64,000 nucleotides of DNA from Asaia bogorensis (GTDB lineage: Bacteria > Pseudomonadota > Alphaproteobacteria > Acetobacterales > Acetobacteraceae): NCBI GenBank assembly GCA_945897825.1, contig CAMDGX010000004.1, forward strand, positions 1 through 64,000, read 5' to 3'. This document shows positions 1-10,768 of this stretch, piece after piece. The position numbers were made by a program, and so were the translations under genes. Every line of letters begins with the position of its first letter. Position 1 is the first letter of the stretch. The notes beneath the pieces are model-generated. The model did no database searches. It was not told the DNA's origin and saw only the letters and a program-made list of their open reading frames with translations.

Positions 1-672
1 GGCGCCGACGATGCCGATGACGGCACTCTCGCGGAAGTTGATGTCGAGCCGATAGACCGACAGGCCGATGAAGCGCGGCAGCACCTGCGGCTGTACGGCA
101 TACACCATCAGCTGCGGCCAGGAGGCACCGGCGGCGCGGATGGCCTCGACCTGCGCTTCGTCGAGGTCCTCGAGATCCTCGGCCAGCAGCTTGGCCATGA
201 AACCGATGGTGGCGAAGGCGAGCGTCACCATGCCGGCGAGCGGGCCGAAGCCGAACATCTTCACGAACAGGATGGCGACGATGATCTCGGGGAAGGAGCG
301 CGACACGGCGATGATGCCGCGGCAGACGAGATAGACCGGCAGGGGGGCTAGGTTGCGCGCCGCCCCCAGCCCGACCGGCAGCGACAAGGCCACGCCGAGC
401 ACGGTCGAGACCACCGTCATGGTCAGGCTCTCGACCATGCCCTCGTAGATCTCGTCCCAGCGCGAGGTGAAGTCTGGGCTGCCGAAGGCGGCGACGAACG
501 CCCAGCCGCGCACTAGGCCCTCGGCCACGCGCGCCCAGTTGACCTGAAGCGTGCCGAGGGCGAGTGCCAGGTAGAGCGCCGCGCCGCCGTAGATCGCCAG
601 CCGCAGCCAGGGGTTGGCGATGAAGGGCGGCGGGCGCCAGCTTCGCGGAGAGGCTGCCGACGTCGCGCTCAC
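1..672 (-). CDS. phnE: Phosphonate-type ABC transporter permease PhnE (3' part off window)
   Basis: Inner-membrane permease of a PhnCDE-type importer for phosphonates or related phosphorus oxyanions. Translating the complement gives about 224 residues with hydrophobic segments and the permease coupling region [17 protein letters not shown] followed by a Pro-rich turn, as in PhnE. The start is GTG at 672; its GTGA overlaps the TGA stop of phnC, so the two are probably translationally coupled. The C-terminus runs off the left edge. It is the last visible gene of a phnD-phnC-phnE operon. The family is clear; the true ligand (phosphonate, phosphite or phosphate) is not readable. Confidence 0.85.
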   Translation of the reverse strand, partial: MSATSAASPRSWRPPPFIANPWLRLAIYGGAALYLALALGTLQVNWARVAEGLVRGWAFVAAFGSPDFTSRWDEIYEGMVESLTMTVVSTVLGVALSLPVGLGAARNLAPLPVYLVCRGIIAVSRSFPEIIVAILFVKMFGFGPLAGMVTLAFATIGFMAKLLAEDLEDLDEAQVEAIRAAGASWPQLMVYAVQPQVLPRFIGLSVYRLDINFRESAVIGIVGA

Positions 673-1514
673 CGCGCCTCTTCCAGTCGTGAGGGGGGGA
701 GGTGCGGCGGCTCGTCCTCGTCGTCGTCGGCGGGGCGGTTGGTGTTCCAGTCCTCCGCGCCGTAGATCTCGGTGAGCACTTCGGTGGTCAGCGCGTCGGG
801 CGGGCCGTCGAACACGATGCGGCCGGCGCGCAGGCCGACAATGCGCTGCACGAACATCTGCGCGAGCGCCACGTCGTGGATGTTGACGATGGCGGCAAGC
901 TTGCGCTCCGTACAAAGCTCGACCAGCAAGCGCATGATCTGGCGCGATGTTTTTGGATCGAGGCTGGCGGTGGGCTCGTCGACCAGCAGCAGGGCGGGAT
1001 CCTGGATGAGGGCGCGGCAAATGCCGACGCGTTGGCGCTGGCCCCCGGAAAGCTGGTCGGCGCGCTTGTCGTGCATGCCGCCGAGGCCGGCGCGGTCGAT
1101 CAGGCGGAAAGCCTCGTCGATGTCCTTCTGCGGGAAGCGGCGCAGCCAGCTGGGCCAGAAGCCGACATAGCCGAGCCGACCCGACAGCACGTTCTCCATG
1201 ACGGTCAGGCGCTCGACCAGGGCGTATTCCTGGAAGATCATGCCCATGCGCCGCCGGGCCGCCCGCAGCGCGCCGCCGCCGAGGCCGGTGACGGGCGCGC
1301 CATCGACCGCCACCTCGCCCGCGGTGGGCTCGACGAGCCGGTTGACGCACCGGATCAGCGTGGACTTGCCCGCCCCGGACGGGCCGATCAGGGCCATCAG
1401 CTGGCCCCGCGGCACGTCGAGGTCGACATTGTCCAGCGCCTTGTCGCCGGTGCGGTAGGTTTTGGTCAGGCCCCTTATGCGCAGCATCGGGGCCGAAGTG
1501 TCGGACTGGCTCAC
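669..1514 (-). CDS. phnC: Phosphonate-type ABC transporter ATP-binding protein PhnC
   Basis: Cytoplasmic ATPase of the phosphonate-type importer, 281 residues. It has Walker [10 protein letters not shown] near residue 43, a Q-loop in [12 protein letters not shown], the ABC signature [15 protein letters not shown], and Walker [15 protein letters not shown] with the catalytic Glu. The PhnC-typical switch region [11 protein letters not shown] follows. The start is GTG at 1514, overlapping the phnD stop as GTGA; the same overlap recurs at its own end with phnE, so the operon is tightly coupled. A short acidic tail ([13 protein letters not shown]) extends the C-terminus. Confidence 0.92.
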   Translation of the reverse strand: MSQSDTSAPMLRIRGLTKTYRTGDKALDNVDLDVPRGQLMALIGPSGAGKSTLIRCVNRLVEPTAGEVAVDGAPVTGLGGGALRAARRRMGMIFQEYALVERLTVMENVLSGRLGYVGFWPSWLRRFPQKDIDEAFRLIDRAGLGGMHDKRADQLSGGQRQRVGICRALIQDPALLLVDEPTASLDPKTSRQIMRLLVELCTERKLAAIVNIHDVALAQMFVQRIVGLRAGRIVFDGPPDALTTEVLTEIYGAEDWNTNRPADDDEDEPPHLPPSRLEEAR

Positions 1515-2479
1515 TTGCAGGTATAGGACACGTTCATCGCGGCATCGATGTCACGCACCACCTTCCAGTGCTCCTTGTAGGTGATGGGGATGAACTTCTC
1601 CTGCGGGGGGCTCGACTTGCCGAACTCGGCGAGCAGGGCGGTGCCTTCGAAGTTGAAGGTGGCGAAGGCCTCGCGCACCTTGGCGGCCAGCTCGGGCTTC
1701 AGGTTGTACACGTGGCCGTAGCCGGTGGTCGGGAAGGTTTCCGACTTGTAGATCGTGCGCAGCTTGCTGCCATCCACCGCCTTGCGGATGATCATGCGGT
1801 TCTTGACCGAATTGGCGATGGCCGCGGCGTCGTAGTCCTTGTTGGCGACGCCGATCACCGAATTGTCGTGCTTGCCGGAGAAGGCGGGCTTGAAGTCGCG
1901 GTTGGCCTCGAGGTTGTACTGGGCCTTCAGCAGGGCCGAGGGGGCCTTGAAGCCGGAATTCGAGTTGGGGTCGGTGAAGGCCACCGTCTTGCCCTTGAGA
2001 TCCTCGATCTTTTGGATCGGGCCGTCGGCCTGGACGATGATCTCCATCTCGTAGCCGTATTCGTTGCTCCGGCTGGCCATCATTGTGAAGGGCACGAAGC
2101 CGGCGCAGTTCACCGCGAGCGGGTTGGAGCCGGTGTTGAAGCCCGCGACATGCAGGCGCCCGGCGCGCATCGCCTCGATCTGGGCGGCGTTGGACTGCAC
2201 CGGGAAGAACACCACGCGCTTGCCCGTCACCTTGGACATGTGGGCGAGGAAATCATCCCACACCTTGCGATAGACCTCGGGGTCCTCGACCGGGGTGTAG
2301 GCGAAGATCAGGGTGGAGGGGTCGACCCACTGCTTCGGGTCGGTCGGCGCGTCGGCGACCAGGTCGCCGTTGGCGTCGGTGTAGCGGCTGTCGAGCGCCG
2401 CGGCGGGGGCGGCACCGAAGCCGAGCATGGCGGCCAGTGCGGCCATGACGGTGCGACGCATCGTCGTCGTTCTGCGCAT
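1511..2479 (-). CDS. phnD: Phosphonate-type ABC transporter periplasmic binding protein PhnD
   Basis: Periplasmic ligand-binding protein of the PhnCDE importer, about 322 residues from the chosen start. The N-terminus is a Sec signal peptide ([20 protein letters not shown], cleavage after AAA). The PhnD-family pattern follows, including a conserved [10 protein letters not shown] strand, a [20 protein letters not shown] hinge and [16 protein letters not shown] in the binding cleft. ATG at 2479 is preferred over the GTG at 2488 because AGGGAG lies 8 bases before it. First gene of the operon; the preceding 188 bases hold no gene and probably its promoter, though no convincing Pho box was seen. 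Confidence 0.9.
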   Translation of the reverse strand: MRRTTTMRRTVMAALAAMLGFGAAPAAALDSRYTDANGDLVADAPTDPKQWVDPSTLIFAYTPVEDPEVYRKVWDDFLAHMSKVTGKRVVFFPVQSNAAQIEAMRAGRLHVAGFNTGSNPLAVNCAGFVPFTMMASRSNEYGYEMEIIVQADGPIQKIEDLKGKTVAFTDPNSNSGFKAPSALLKAQYNLEANRDFKPAFSGKHDNSVIGVANKDYDAAAIANSVKNRMIIRKAVDGSKLRTIYKSETFPTTGYGHVYNLKPELAAKVREAFATFNFEGTALLAEFGKSSPPQEKFIPITYKEHWKVVRDIDAAMNVSYTCK

Positions 2480-2667
2480 CCGGATCACTCCCTGTATGGA
2501 TCCCGTCGGCTGTCGAAGCCTTGTGGGCCGTCTGGTAGCGGTACACTCGGTGCGGATGCAACCGTCCGCTCACAGCGGAATCCGTTCGGCCGCCGATCCG
2601 GCCGGTGCGGTAGAGCGCAGCCGGCCGGGGCAGGTCAATGACAGAGCGGTGACGTTACGCTTGGCGC

Positions 2668-3090
2668 TCAGGGATCCAGGCGCGCCGTCGCGGTGCCGGT
2701 CATCACTTCCTTGCCGTCCTGGTTGACGGTGGACAGCGTGAGATCGACCAGCTTCTTGCCGCCTTCCTCGCGGATCTCGGCGACGGTGGCCTTGGCGTCG
2801 AGCGTGTCGCCCGGCCAGACCTGGTTGGTGAAGCGGACGCCGAACTTGGTCAGGCGGCCGTCGCCGACGTAGTTGGTCAGCATCTTGCCGGTCAGGCCCA
2901 TGGTGAGCATGCCGTGCGCGAACACGCTGGGGTAGCCGGCCACCTGGGTGGTGTAGACCTCGTCGGTGTGCAGCGGGTTGTAGTCGCCCGACGTGCCGGC
3001 ATACTGCACGATCTGGGTGCGCGAGAGGTTGTCCACCACGCGCTCGGAGTAGGTGTCGCCCACCTTCAGGGCGGATGCCTTCAGTGCCAT
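2668..3090 (-). CDS. MaoC-family dehydratase (hot-dog fold)
   Basis: A 140-residue single hot-dog domain of the MaoC/(R)-enoyl-CoA hydratase type. The hydratase signature is visible: AGTSGDYNPLHTDE with the catalytic Asp and His, and VFAHGMLTMGLTGKM. These enzymes hydrate trans-2-enoyl-CoA or dehydrate 3-hydroxyacyl-CoA; the acyl substrate is unknown. GAGGAG lies just upstream of ATG 3090. It follows a second MaoC-like gene by 11 bases, and the pair looks like two subunits of one heteromeric hydratase in which this one carries the full catalytic motif. Confidence 0.85.
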   Translation of the reverse strand: MALKASALKVGDTYSERVVDNLSRTQIVQYAGTSGDYNPLHTDEVYTTQVAGYPSVFAHGMLTMGLTGKMLTNYVGDGRLTKFGVRFTNQVWPGDTLDAKATVAEIREEGGKKLVDLTLSTVNQDGKEVMTGTATARLDP

Positions 3091-3101
3091 GTGCGTTCTC
3101 C

Positions 3102-3584
3102 TCAGCTCTGCGCGACCGGGCGCTCGGTGGTCACGCCCACGCTGCGCGCGGTGATGACCAGCTCGCCCTTCTGGTCGCGGTATTCGGTGATGCTCTCGCG
3201 GAACATCAGCTTGCCGGCGCGCTTGCTCTCGCGCTCCCAGGTGTTGCCGGGCTTGGTTTCCACCGTCAGCACGTCGCCGGGGCGGATATGGCGGTGGAAC
3301 TCGAAATGCTGCTCGGCATGCAGCCCGCCCGACGAGCCGGCCTTGCCTTCGACGCCCGACGGGGTCTTGCCGCTGCCGAACCAGGGCTGGCCGGGCTTGG
3401 GCCGCAGGAAGTAGTCGGGGTTGAACTGCGCCACCGACTGGGCGAAGGACGGGGGCGCGATGATGCCGCCGGCTTCCGTCTTCTTGGCGGCCTCGGCGTC
3501 GTGGTACACGGGGTTGGTGTCGCCGATCGAGCGCGCGAACATCATGATGTGCGACGCCTCGACGGGGAATGTGATCTTGGCCAA
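3102..3584 (-). CDS. MaoC-like N-terminal hot-dog protein (FAS1-type dehydratase half)
   Basis: A 160-residue protein of the N-terminal MaoC-like hot-dog type (similar to FAS1_DH_region and mesaconyl-CoA hydratase N-halves). It begins AKITFPVEASHIMMFARSIGDTNPVYHD, with a binding-tunnel motif IIAPPSFAQSV and a later HIRPGDVLTVE. The start was set at TTG 3584 because GGAGG lies 6 bases before it and no ATG or GTG fits the family N-terminus; longer in-frame extensions upstream have no RBS. It is co-directional with the canonical MaoC gene just downstream, so the two probably form a heterodimer acting on a CoA thioester. Confidence 0.75.
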   Translation of the reverse strand: MAKITFPVEASHIMMFARSIGDTNPVYHDAEAAKKTEAGGIIAPPSFAQSVAQFNPDYFLRPKPGQPWFGSGKTPSGVEGKAGSSGGLHAEQHFEFHRHIRPGDVLTVETKPGNTWERESKRAGKLMFRESITEYRDQKGELVITARSVGVTTERPVAQS

Positions 3585-3680
3585 GGGTGTCCTCCGGTTC
3601 TTGCCCCCCTTTGGTGACGTCTCTAAGGGGGCGTTGAGCAAGCTTAGCCGCAAGCGCCCCGATGACAAGGTTCCGCCGCC

Positions 3681-4580
3681 ATGACCGATGCCACACCCCA
3701 TCCGCTGCCCAAGCGCGGCCCGACCTCGCGGACCTTCTTCTCGCAGCGGCTGCGGCTGCACTACGTCGACTGGGGCAACCAGGGCGCGCCGCCGCTGCTG
3801 CTGGTGCATGGCGGGCAGGACCATTGCCGCAACTGGGACTGGGTGGCCGAGGAGCTGCGGCGGGACTGGCACGTGATCTGCCCCGACCTGCGCGGGCACG
3901 GCGACAGCGCCTGGGCTGCGGACGGCAACTACACCATGGCGGGCTACGTGGCGGACCTCGCACAGCTGATCCACCAGCAGAAGCTGGCGCCGGTGACGAT
4001 CATCGCCCATTCGCTCGGCGGCAATATTTCCCTCCGCTACAGCGGCATCTATCCGGAGAACGTGAAGAAGCTGGTCGCCATCGAGGGGCTCGGCCCGTCG
4101 CCGCGCAGCCAGGCCAAGCGCGAGGCGCTGGCGGTGGACGAGCGGATGCGGGCATGGATCGAGGACCGTCGTGCGCTGTCCGCCCGGGTGCCGCGGCGCT
4201 ATGCCTCGATCGAGGAAGCCTTCGCGCGCATGCAGGAGCAGAACAAGCACCTGTCGCCGACGCAGGCGCGGCACCTGACCGAGCAGGGAGTGATCCAGAA
4301 CGAAGACGGCACCTATTCCTGGAAGTTCGACAACTACGTGCGCGGCTGGCCGCCGGTCGACATGACCTACCGGGAGGTGGAGCAGCTCTGGGCGCGCATC
4401 ACCTGCCCGACCCTGCTGGTGTACGGGAAGGAAAGCTGGGCCTCGAATCCCGCCGAGGACGGGCGGATCAAGCATTTCCCCTCGGCGCGGGTGGCGTCGT
4501 TCGAGAAGGCCGGGCATTGGGTGCACCACGACCGGCTGGATGCGTTCCTGGCCGAGGTGCGCGCGTTCCTGGCAGCGTGA
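3681..4580 (+). CDS. Alpha/beta-fold hydrolase
   Basis: A 299-residue cytoplasmic alpha/beta hydrolase. Visible elements are the oxyanion loop HGGQDHCRNWDWV, the strand DLRGHGDS, the nucleophile elbow AHSLGG (Ser near residue 114), and a C-terminal GHWVHHD carrying the catalytic His. The family includes esterases, epoxide hydrolases and C-C hydrolases; the cap region around residues 140-220 is not diagnostic, so the substrate is open. It is divergent from the MaoC pair, with about 95 bases between the starts. Confidence 0.85.
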   Translation: MTDATPHPLPKRGPTSRTFFSQRLRLHYVDWGNQGAPPLLLVHGGQDHCRNWDWVAEELRRDWHVICPDLRGHGDSAWAADGNYTMAGYVADLAQLIHQQKLAPVTIIAHSLGGNISLRYSGIYPENVKKLVAIEGLGPSPRSQAKREALAVDERMRAWIEDRRALSARVPRRYASIEEAFARMQEQNKHLSPTQARHLTEQGVIQNEDGTYSWKFDNYVRGWPPVDMTYREVEQLWARITCPTLLVYGKESWASNPAEDGRIKHFPSARVASFEKAGHWVHHDRLDAFLAEVRAFLAA

Positions 4581-5531
4581 TCAGCCGCCCGCGCCGAACC
4601 AGGCAGCAAGGCGGCTGCGCGCGGCGCGGCCGGCTGCGAGGTCCCAGGCGTTGACGATGGCCAGGCGGAAGCCGCCCGGCGGCATGGCGTGGCTGTCCGG
4701 CGGGCGGTCCTCGTGGAAGGTCACCTGCACGCTCGAGACGCCCGGCATGGCGCGGATTTCCGCCAACAGTGCCGCCGGAGGGTGGCGCCAGCGGCGGCCG
4801 GGCGGGGCGAACAGCACGACGGAGTAGCCGTCGCGGCGGTCGGTGTCGGGATAGTCCCACACGCTCTGGGCGTAGAGCCGGACGAGGGCGGCGACCCAGC
4901 CCGTGCCGTAGAGATCCGGCCACTGGTCGGCGAAACGGAGATGCACCTCGATGATCCCGGCACCGGCTTCGGTGCCCTTTCCGGCACCGCCACCGGCGTT
5001 CGCGCCGATGGTCTCCAGGTTCACCATGCCGGTGTAGCCGGCGAGATGGCGCGCGATCCAGGCGCCGCACGTGGCTTCCAGCGCCGGGCGCCGGGCGGCA
5101 TGGACGATCCAGCGGTCGAAGGTGCCGCCGGGGGCCGGGATGCCGGTGGCGTGGCGCCACCAGACCGCCCTGCCCCGCTCCACCGCCACGTCGCTGCTGA
5201 CATGCTCGCCTTCCAGCAGGCGCATCCAGAAATGCCCGGCCGTCCATGCGGCGGCGTAGTCCTCGGCGGAGGCGATCGCGCGGCTGCCGACGCCCATGCC
5301 GCGCAGGTTCACGACGGGCTTGGAGAAAACCGGGAAGGCCGGTGGCATCACGCCGTGCGGCGCGCATTCATAGCCCTGGGACTGGGCCACGCGCAGCTTG
5401 TCGTAGACCCAGCGGTGCGCGGGGTTCCAGGCCCAGGCGTCGGAATCCTCGGTGGGGATCTCCACGCCGTCCGGGCAGGGGTCGTCGGCGAAGTATTGCA
5501 GCCGCCAGGGGTCGGCCTCGCGGATAGGCAT
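4581..5531 (-). CDS. Conserved hypothetical protein, possibly ATP-grasp-like
   Basis: A 316-residue protein I do not recognise with certainty. The segment VNLETIGANAGGG followed by AGIIEVHLRFADQWPDLYG resembles the metal-binding end of ATP-grasp ligases, where an Asn/Glu pair and a GxIIEVNxR motif coordinate Mg-ATP, but the canonical Arg/Asn pattern is altered. No signal peptide or membrane segment. The start is ATG at 5531 with only a weak RBS; the reading frame stays open further upstream, but that extension is Arg-rich and overlaps nadX. It ends just after the convergent hydrolase. No function is assigned. Confidence 0.6.
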   Translation of the reverse strand: MPIREADPWRLQYFADDPCPDGVEIPTEDSDAWAWNPAHRWVYDKLRVAQSQGYECAPHGVMPPAFPVFSKPVVNLRGMGVGSRAIASAEDYAAAWTAGHFWMRLLEGEHVSSDVAVERGRAVWWRHATGIPAPGGTFDRWIVHAARRPALEATCGAWIARHLAGYTGMVNLETIGANAGGGAGKGTEAGAGIIEVHLRFADQWPDLYGTGWVAALVRLYAQSVWDYPDTDRRDGYSVVLFAPPGRRWRHPPAALLAEIRAMPGVSSVQVTFHEDRPPDSHAMPPGGFRLAIVNAWDLAAGRAARSRLAAWFGAGG

Positions 5532-5593
5532 CGTCAGGGCCGGTTGCGGGCGAATCGAGGGGCGCCGACGAAGCCTCCGGCGGCGACCATCGC

Positions 5594-6397
5594 CTAGCTG
5601 CCGACCTTCAGCGTGCTCACCAGCCCGCGCAGGCAGGCCAGCACCGACAGCGGCGTGAGCTTGCCGGTGCGCGGGTTGCTTTCGCTGGGCACATTCTCGA
5701 CCGTCATGGTCAGGCGGGCGGCAGCGGCTTCCACCTTGATGGTGTGGATGTTGCGGTCCACCCCAGGGTCGGCCCACAGGCGCACGGTGGTGCGTTCCGG
5801 CCCGATTCCCGCCAGCGCGAGGGCGGCGGCGACATTGACGTTGGCAGGGAAACCGGCGGCGGCGTCGTAGGCGTTGCCCTCGAAGATCACCGTCGGCGTG
5901 TTGAAGCCGGACGGGTCGATGCCGTGCTTCACCAGGTAGGGCGCCCCGGCCCAGCCGCGCGGGTGCTTGCGGCTTTCGATCGTGACGGACGAAACCTCGC
6001 CCTCGGCCGCGGCGCGCACCGCGTCGAGCCCCAGCAGCGCGCCGGTCGGCACCACGATGCGCGCGCCGTGCTCCTTGGCCAGCGCGACGAGGTGCATGCG
6101 CGGCAGCAGGGCGCCGACCGAGGAGGGGATGAAGATGCGCCCGGCGGTCAGCGCCGGCACCGCGATCTGCTCGAAAACCGTGGCCGGCGCGGCTTCCACC
6201 ACGATGTCGGCGCGGGCGAGGTCGGGCAGGTCCACCACTTCGGGCGGGGTGGCGAAGCCGGCGACGTTGTCGCGCGCGCGGTCCTTGTCGCGGGCGCTGA
6301 CGGCGACGAGGCGCAGCCCGTCAATGCCCTGATCCAGGGATTTGGCGAGCGCGAGGCCGATGGCCCCCAAACCGCCGATGGCGACCGTGAGGGTCAT
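5594..6397 (-). CDS. nadX: L-aspartate dehydrogenase NadX
   Basis: A 267-residue NAD(P)-dependent dehydrogenase that converts aspartate to iminoaspartate, the oxygen-independent entry to quinolinate and NAD synthesis, or serves aspartate catabolism. The N-terminal Rossmann motif is VAIGGLGAIGLALA. The catalytic domain includes VEAAPATVFEQIA, the SSVGALL loop and NVNVAAALALAGIGP, characteristic of the aspartate-dehydrogenase family; the proposed catalytic His lies in DRNIHTIKVE. Length matches the family. No nadA or nadC is adjacent, so a role in aspartate turnover rather than NAD synthesis is possible. Confidence 0.85.
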   Translation of the reverse strand: MTLTVAIGGLGAIGLALAKSLDQGIDGLRLVAVSARDKDRARDNVAGFATPPEVVDLPDLARADIVVEAAPATVFEQIAVPALTAGRIFIPSSVGALLPRMHLVALAKEHGARIVVPTGALLGLDAVRAAAEGEVSSVTIESRKHPRGWAGAPYLVKHGIDPSGFNTPTVIFEGNAYDAAAGFPANVNVAAALALAGIGPERTTVRLWADPGVDRNIHTIKVEAAAARLTMTVENVPSESNPRTGKLTPLSVLACLRGLVSTLKVGS

Positions 6398-6422
6398 GCG
6401 TGCTGTCCTACGAAAGGGAAAC

Positions 6423-6499
6423 TGGGGCGAACGACGGGGCTCGAACCCGCGACATCCAAGACCACAACCTGGCGCTCTACCAGCTGAGCTACGTCCGCC
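6423..6499 (-). tRNA. tRNA-His (anticodon GTG)
   Basis: The complement folds into a complete cloverleaf. The acceptor is GCGGACG paired with CGTTCGC, the D-arm contains AGCTCAGCTGGTAGAGC, the anticodon loop is TTGTGGT with GTG at 6465-6463, and the T-loop is TTCGAGC. A G at -1 (6499) faces C73, and CCA is encoded at the 3' end (6425-6423). G-1 with C73 is the universal histidine identity feature, which Rhizobiales, Rhodobacterales and Caulobacterales generally do not encode. It lies between nadX and an aminotransferase gene on the same strand. Confidence 0.95.
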
Positions 6500-6536
6500 A
6501 TCGAGGGGAAGCCCCCGAATTTCCAGAGCGCGGCGT

Positions 6537-7751
6537 TTACGCCGTTCGCGCCGGCGCCGTCAATGCCGGCTTGCCCGTATCGGACCCGCGCCCGCCGAAG
6601 AGCTTCTCCAGCCGGGCCAATGCCTCCAACAGCACCTCGTCGCGCTTGCAGAACGCAAAGCGGGCGAAATGGGTGGGGGCATCCGGCGCGTCATAGAAGG
6701 CGGTGACGGGAACGGCCGTCACCTTGGCCGCCTCGGTGATGTGGCGGCAGAACGCCATGTCGTCGCCGTTGAAGCCGAGCGGGCGGAAATCGGCGCTGAT
6801 GAAGTAGCTGCCATGGGTCGGCAGCACGGAGAAGCCGATGCGGGCGAGGCCCTCGGCCATCAGGTCGCGCTTGCGCTCCAGCTCGCCGGCGAGGCTGGCG
6901 AAATAGGCGTCGTCCTTGGCCAGCCCGACCGCGACGGCCCGCTGCAGGTTCGGCGCGCTGGTGAAGGTGAGGTTCTGGTGCGCCTTGGTGGCAACCCCGG
7001 CCAGGCGCTTGTCGGCCGTGATGTAGCCGATCTTCCAGCCGGTCAGCGAGAAGGTCTTACCGGCGCTGCCGATGCGCAGGCAGCGCTCGCGCATGCCCGG
7101 CAGCGTCATCAGCGGGATGTGCTGCATGCCGTCGAACACCAGGTGCTCATAGACCTCGTCGCACACGGCGTAGGCGTCGTGCTTCTGCAGCAGGCCGGCG
7201 ATGAATTCCAGCTCGTCGCGCGAGAAGATCTTGCCGGTCGGGTTCATCGGCGTGTTCAACATGATCGCCTTGGTCTTCGGCCCGAAGGCGGCGGCCAGCT
7301 CGGCGCGCGGCAGGTCCCAGTTCGGCGGGCTCAGGCGCACCAGCTTCGGGATGGCGCCCAGCAGGCGCACCACCGGAACATACGTGTCGTAGAGCGGCTC
7401 GATCAGCACGACCTCGTCGCCCGGGTTGATCAGCGCCATCAGGCTCGCGGTGATCGCCTCGGTGGCGCCGGAGGTCACGACGACCTCGGTGTTGGGGTCG
7501 ATCTCCAGGCCGTAGAAGCGGCGGTTGGCGGCCGCGACGGCCTGGCGCAGCTCGGGCACGCCGGTCATCGGCGGATACTGGTTGCGACCGTCCATCAGCG
7601 CGTCGGAGGCGGCGCGCAGCACGTCGGCGGGGCCATCGGTGTCGGGGAAACCCTGGCCGAGGTTGATCGAGTTGTGCTCGACGGCCAGCGCCGACATCAC
7701 CGTGAAGATGGTGGTGCCGAGGCCGGCGAGCTGATGGTTCAGGTCCTTCAC
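6537..7751 (-). CDS. Class I/II PLP-dependent aminotransferase
   Basis: A 404-residue fold-type I aminotransferase. It shows INLGQGFPDTDGP at the substrate entrance, NTPMNPTGKIF, CDEVYEHLVFDG, and the PLP-binding lysine in SAGKTFSLTGWKIGY. The pattern resembles the YbdL/kynurenine aminotransferase group and N-succinyldiaminopimelate aminotransferases; the amino donor cannot be told. The start is GTG at 7751. It is divergent from glnB across 278 bases. The last 20 residues (GGRGSDTGKPALTAPARTA) are a non-conserved tail. Confidence 0.85.
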   Translation of the reverse strand: MKDLNHQLAGLGTTIFTVMSALAVEHNSINLGQGFPDTDGPADVLRAASDALMDGRNQYPPMTGVPELRQAVAAANRRFYGLEIDPNTEVVVTSGATEAITASLMALINPGDEVVLIEPLYDTYVPVVRLLGAIPKLVRLSPPNWDLPRAELAAAFGPKTKAIMLNTPMNPTGKIFSRDELEFIAGLLQKHDAYAVCDEVYEHLVFDGMQHIPLMTLPGMRERCLRIGSAGKTFSLTGWKIGYITADKRLAGVATKAHQNLTFTSAPNLQRAVAVGLAKDDAYFASLAGELERKRDLMAEGLARIGFSVLPTHGSYFISADFRPLGFNGDDMAFCRHITEAAKVTAVPVTAFYDAPDAPTHFARFAFCKRDEVLLEALARLEKLFGGRGSDTGKPALTAPARTA

Positions 7752-7921
7752 CGCAGACGCACCTTATCCTGGCCGCAAGCGGGCGGCGTGACGTGGGGGG
7801 CGCAGTATGCTGGGCGCGGCGTGCGGGTCAATCTGCCGTCGGGCCGGGCAGGGCGCGCCCGGAAATGAGGCATTGGCGCTGCCTGCAAAGCGGGCAACCC
7901 CGGGGATGCAGCGTGATTTGA

Positions 7922-8368
<447 letters not shown>

Positions 8369-8532
8369 CGAGCGACCTGCCGAATCTCCTTTCAACTCGG
8401 CGCCGCCCCGGCTAGGAGCGCGCCAGCACGATCGTGTGCCGCCATCCCGGGCGACGGTGGCAGGCGACGAACCACCACTCCCGGCGCCAGGCCCGAAGGC
8501 GGGCGCCGAACAGACAGGGAAAGATGACGACG

Positions 8533-9969
<1,437 letters not shown>

Positions 9970-10020
9970 TCCCTGCGGGATCGGGTCGCTCTGATCTTCC
10001 CGATCGGGCCCTGCGAAACG

Positions 10021-10049
10021 CCCCGCGGCAGCAATGCCGCGGGGTTTTT
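10021..10049 (+). terminator. Rho-independent terminator of glnA
   Basis: A perfect 10-bp stem (CCCCGCGGCA and TGCCGCGGGG) with a GCAA tetraloop, followed directly by TTTTT. It lies 52 bases after the glnA stop and just ahead of the convergent SOUL gene. Confidence 0.95.
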
Positions 10050-10060
10050 CGTATTCAGCG

Positions 10061-10696
10061 TCAGCCGCCACCCACTGGAACCGCCACCTCGTTGCGGCGC
10101 AGCCACGGCAGCGTCCAGGGCGGGTCGTAGAACCAGGCCACCGGCGCCGACCGCGGCGTCCAGGTGCTGCCGTCCAACGCGCGCATCAATTCCGCCTCCC
10201 GCGCGGCCACGGCATCGGCGCCGCGGCTGCCGGTGAAGCGCAGCACCGCCATCGTCTCGCCCGGCACCTCCACCAGCCGCACCGCGGGATTGTCGGGCAC
10301 CGGCAGCGTCGCCAGCGTCCATTGCGCCGGCATGAAGAACCGGATGGTCCAGCGGCCGGGCCCGGCGGGCTGCTGCGCCACCGGGGCGGTCATCGCGATG
10401 CGCGCGCCCTCGGCCGGTGCCTGGGCCACCGGGGCGGTCATGGCGATCTTCTCCGCACCGCGGTTGCCGCCGAAGATGTAGCCGGCCAGGCGGCGGAATC
10501 CGGCGTTGCGCGCGGCCTCGGCGTCGGCCTCGATATCCGTCTCGGCGGCGATGCGCGGCGCGTAGCGGCGGATCTCAACCGCACCCGCGCGGTCCACCAC
10601 GTCGAACGGCGGTTCCTCGGTGCCGCGCCGGTCACCGACCACGGAACAGGCGGCAACGGCGAGGCCGGCGGCGAGCGCGGCAATCCGGGCAAACAT
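10061..10696 (-). CDS. SOUL-family heme-binding lipoprotein
   Basis: A 211-residue protein with a lipoprotein signal (lipobox LAVAAC, Cys at residue 17) followed by a SOUL/HBP domain. Family features are VVDRAGAVEIRRYAPRIAAET near the start and twin KIAMTAPVAQ and RIAMTAPVAQ segments. SOUL proteins bind heme or tetrapyrroles; the bacterial role is poorly defined. It is convergent with glnA, separated by that gene's terminator. Confidence 0.85.
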   Translation of the reverse strand: MFARIAALAAGLAVAACSVVGDRRGTEEPPFDVVDRAGAVEIRRYAPRIAAETDIEADAEAARNAGFRRLAGYIFGGNRGAEKIAMTAPVAQAPAEGARIAMTAPVAQQPAGPGRWTIRFFMPAQWTLATLPVPDNPAVRLVEVPGETMAVLRFTGSRGADAVAAREAELMRALDGSTWTPRSAPVAWFYDPPWTLPWLRRNEVAVPVGGG

Positions 10697-10768
10697 GGCA
10701 AAGTCCGATCTTCAAAGCTGCGCGCCGGATATGGGAGCGACCGCGCGCGGTACCCATGGCCGCGCGGA

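Noticed and set aside
10021-10049. Riboswitch or glutamine-sensing RNA near glnA
   Set aside because: The only structure is a simple terminator after the gene; the 164-base glnB-glnA gap shows no glnA RNA motif.
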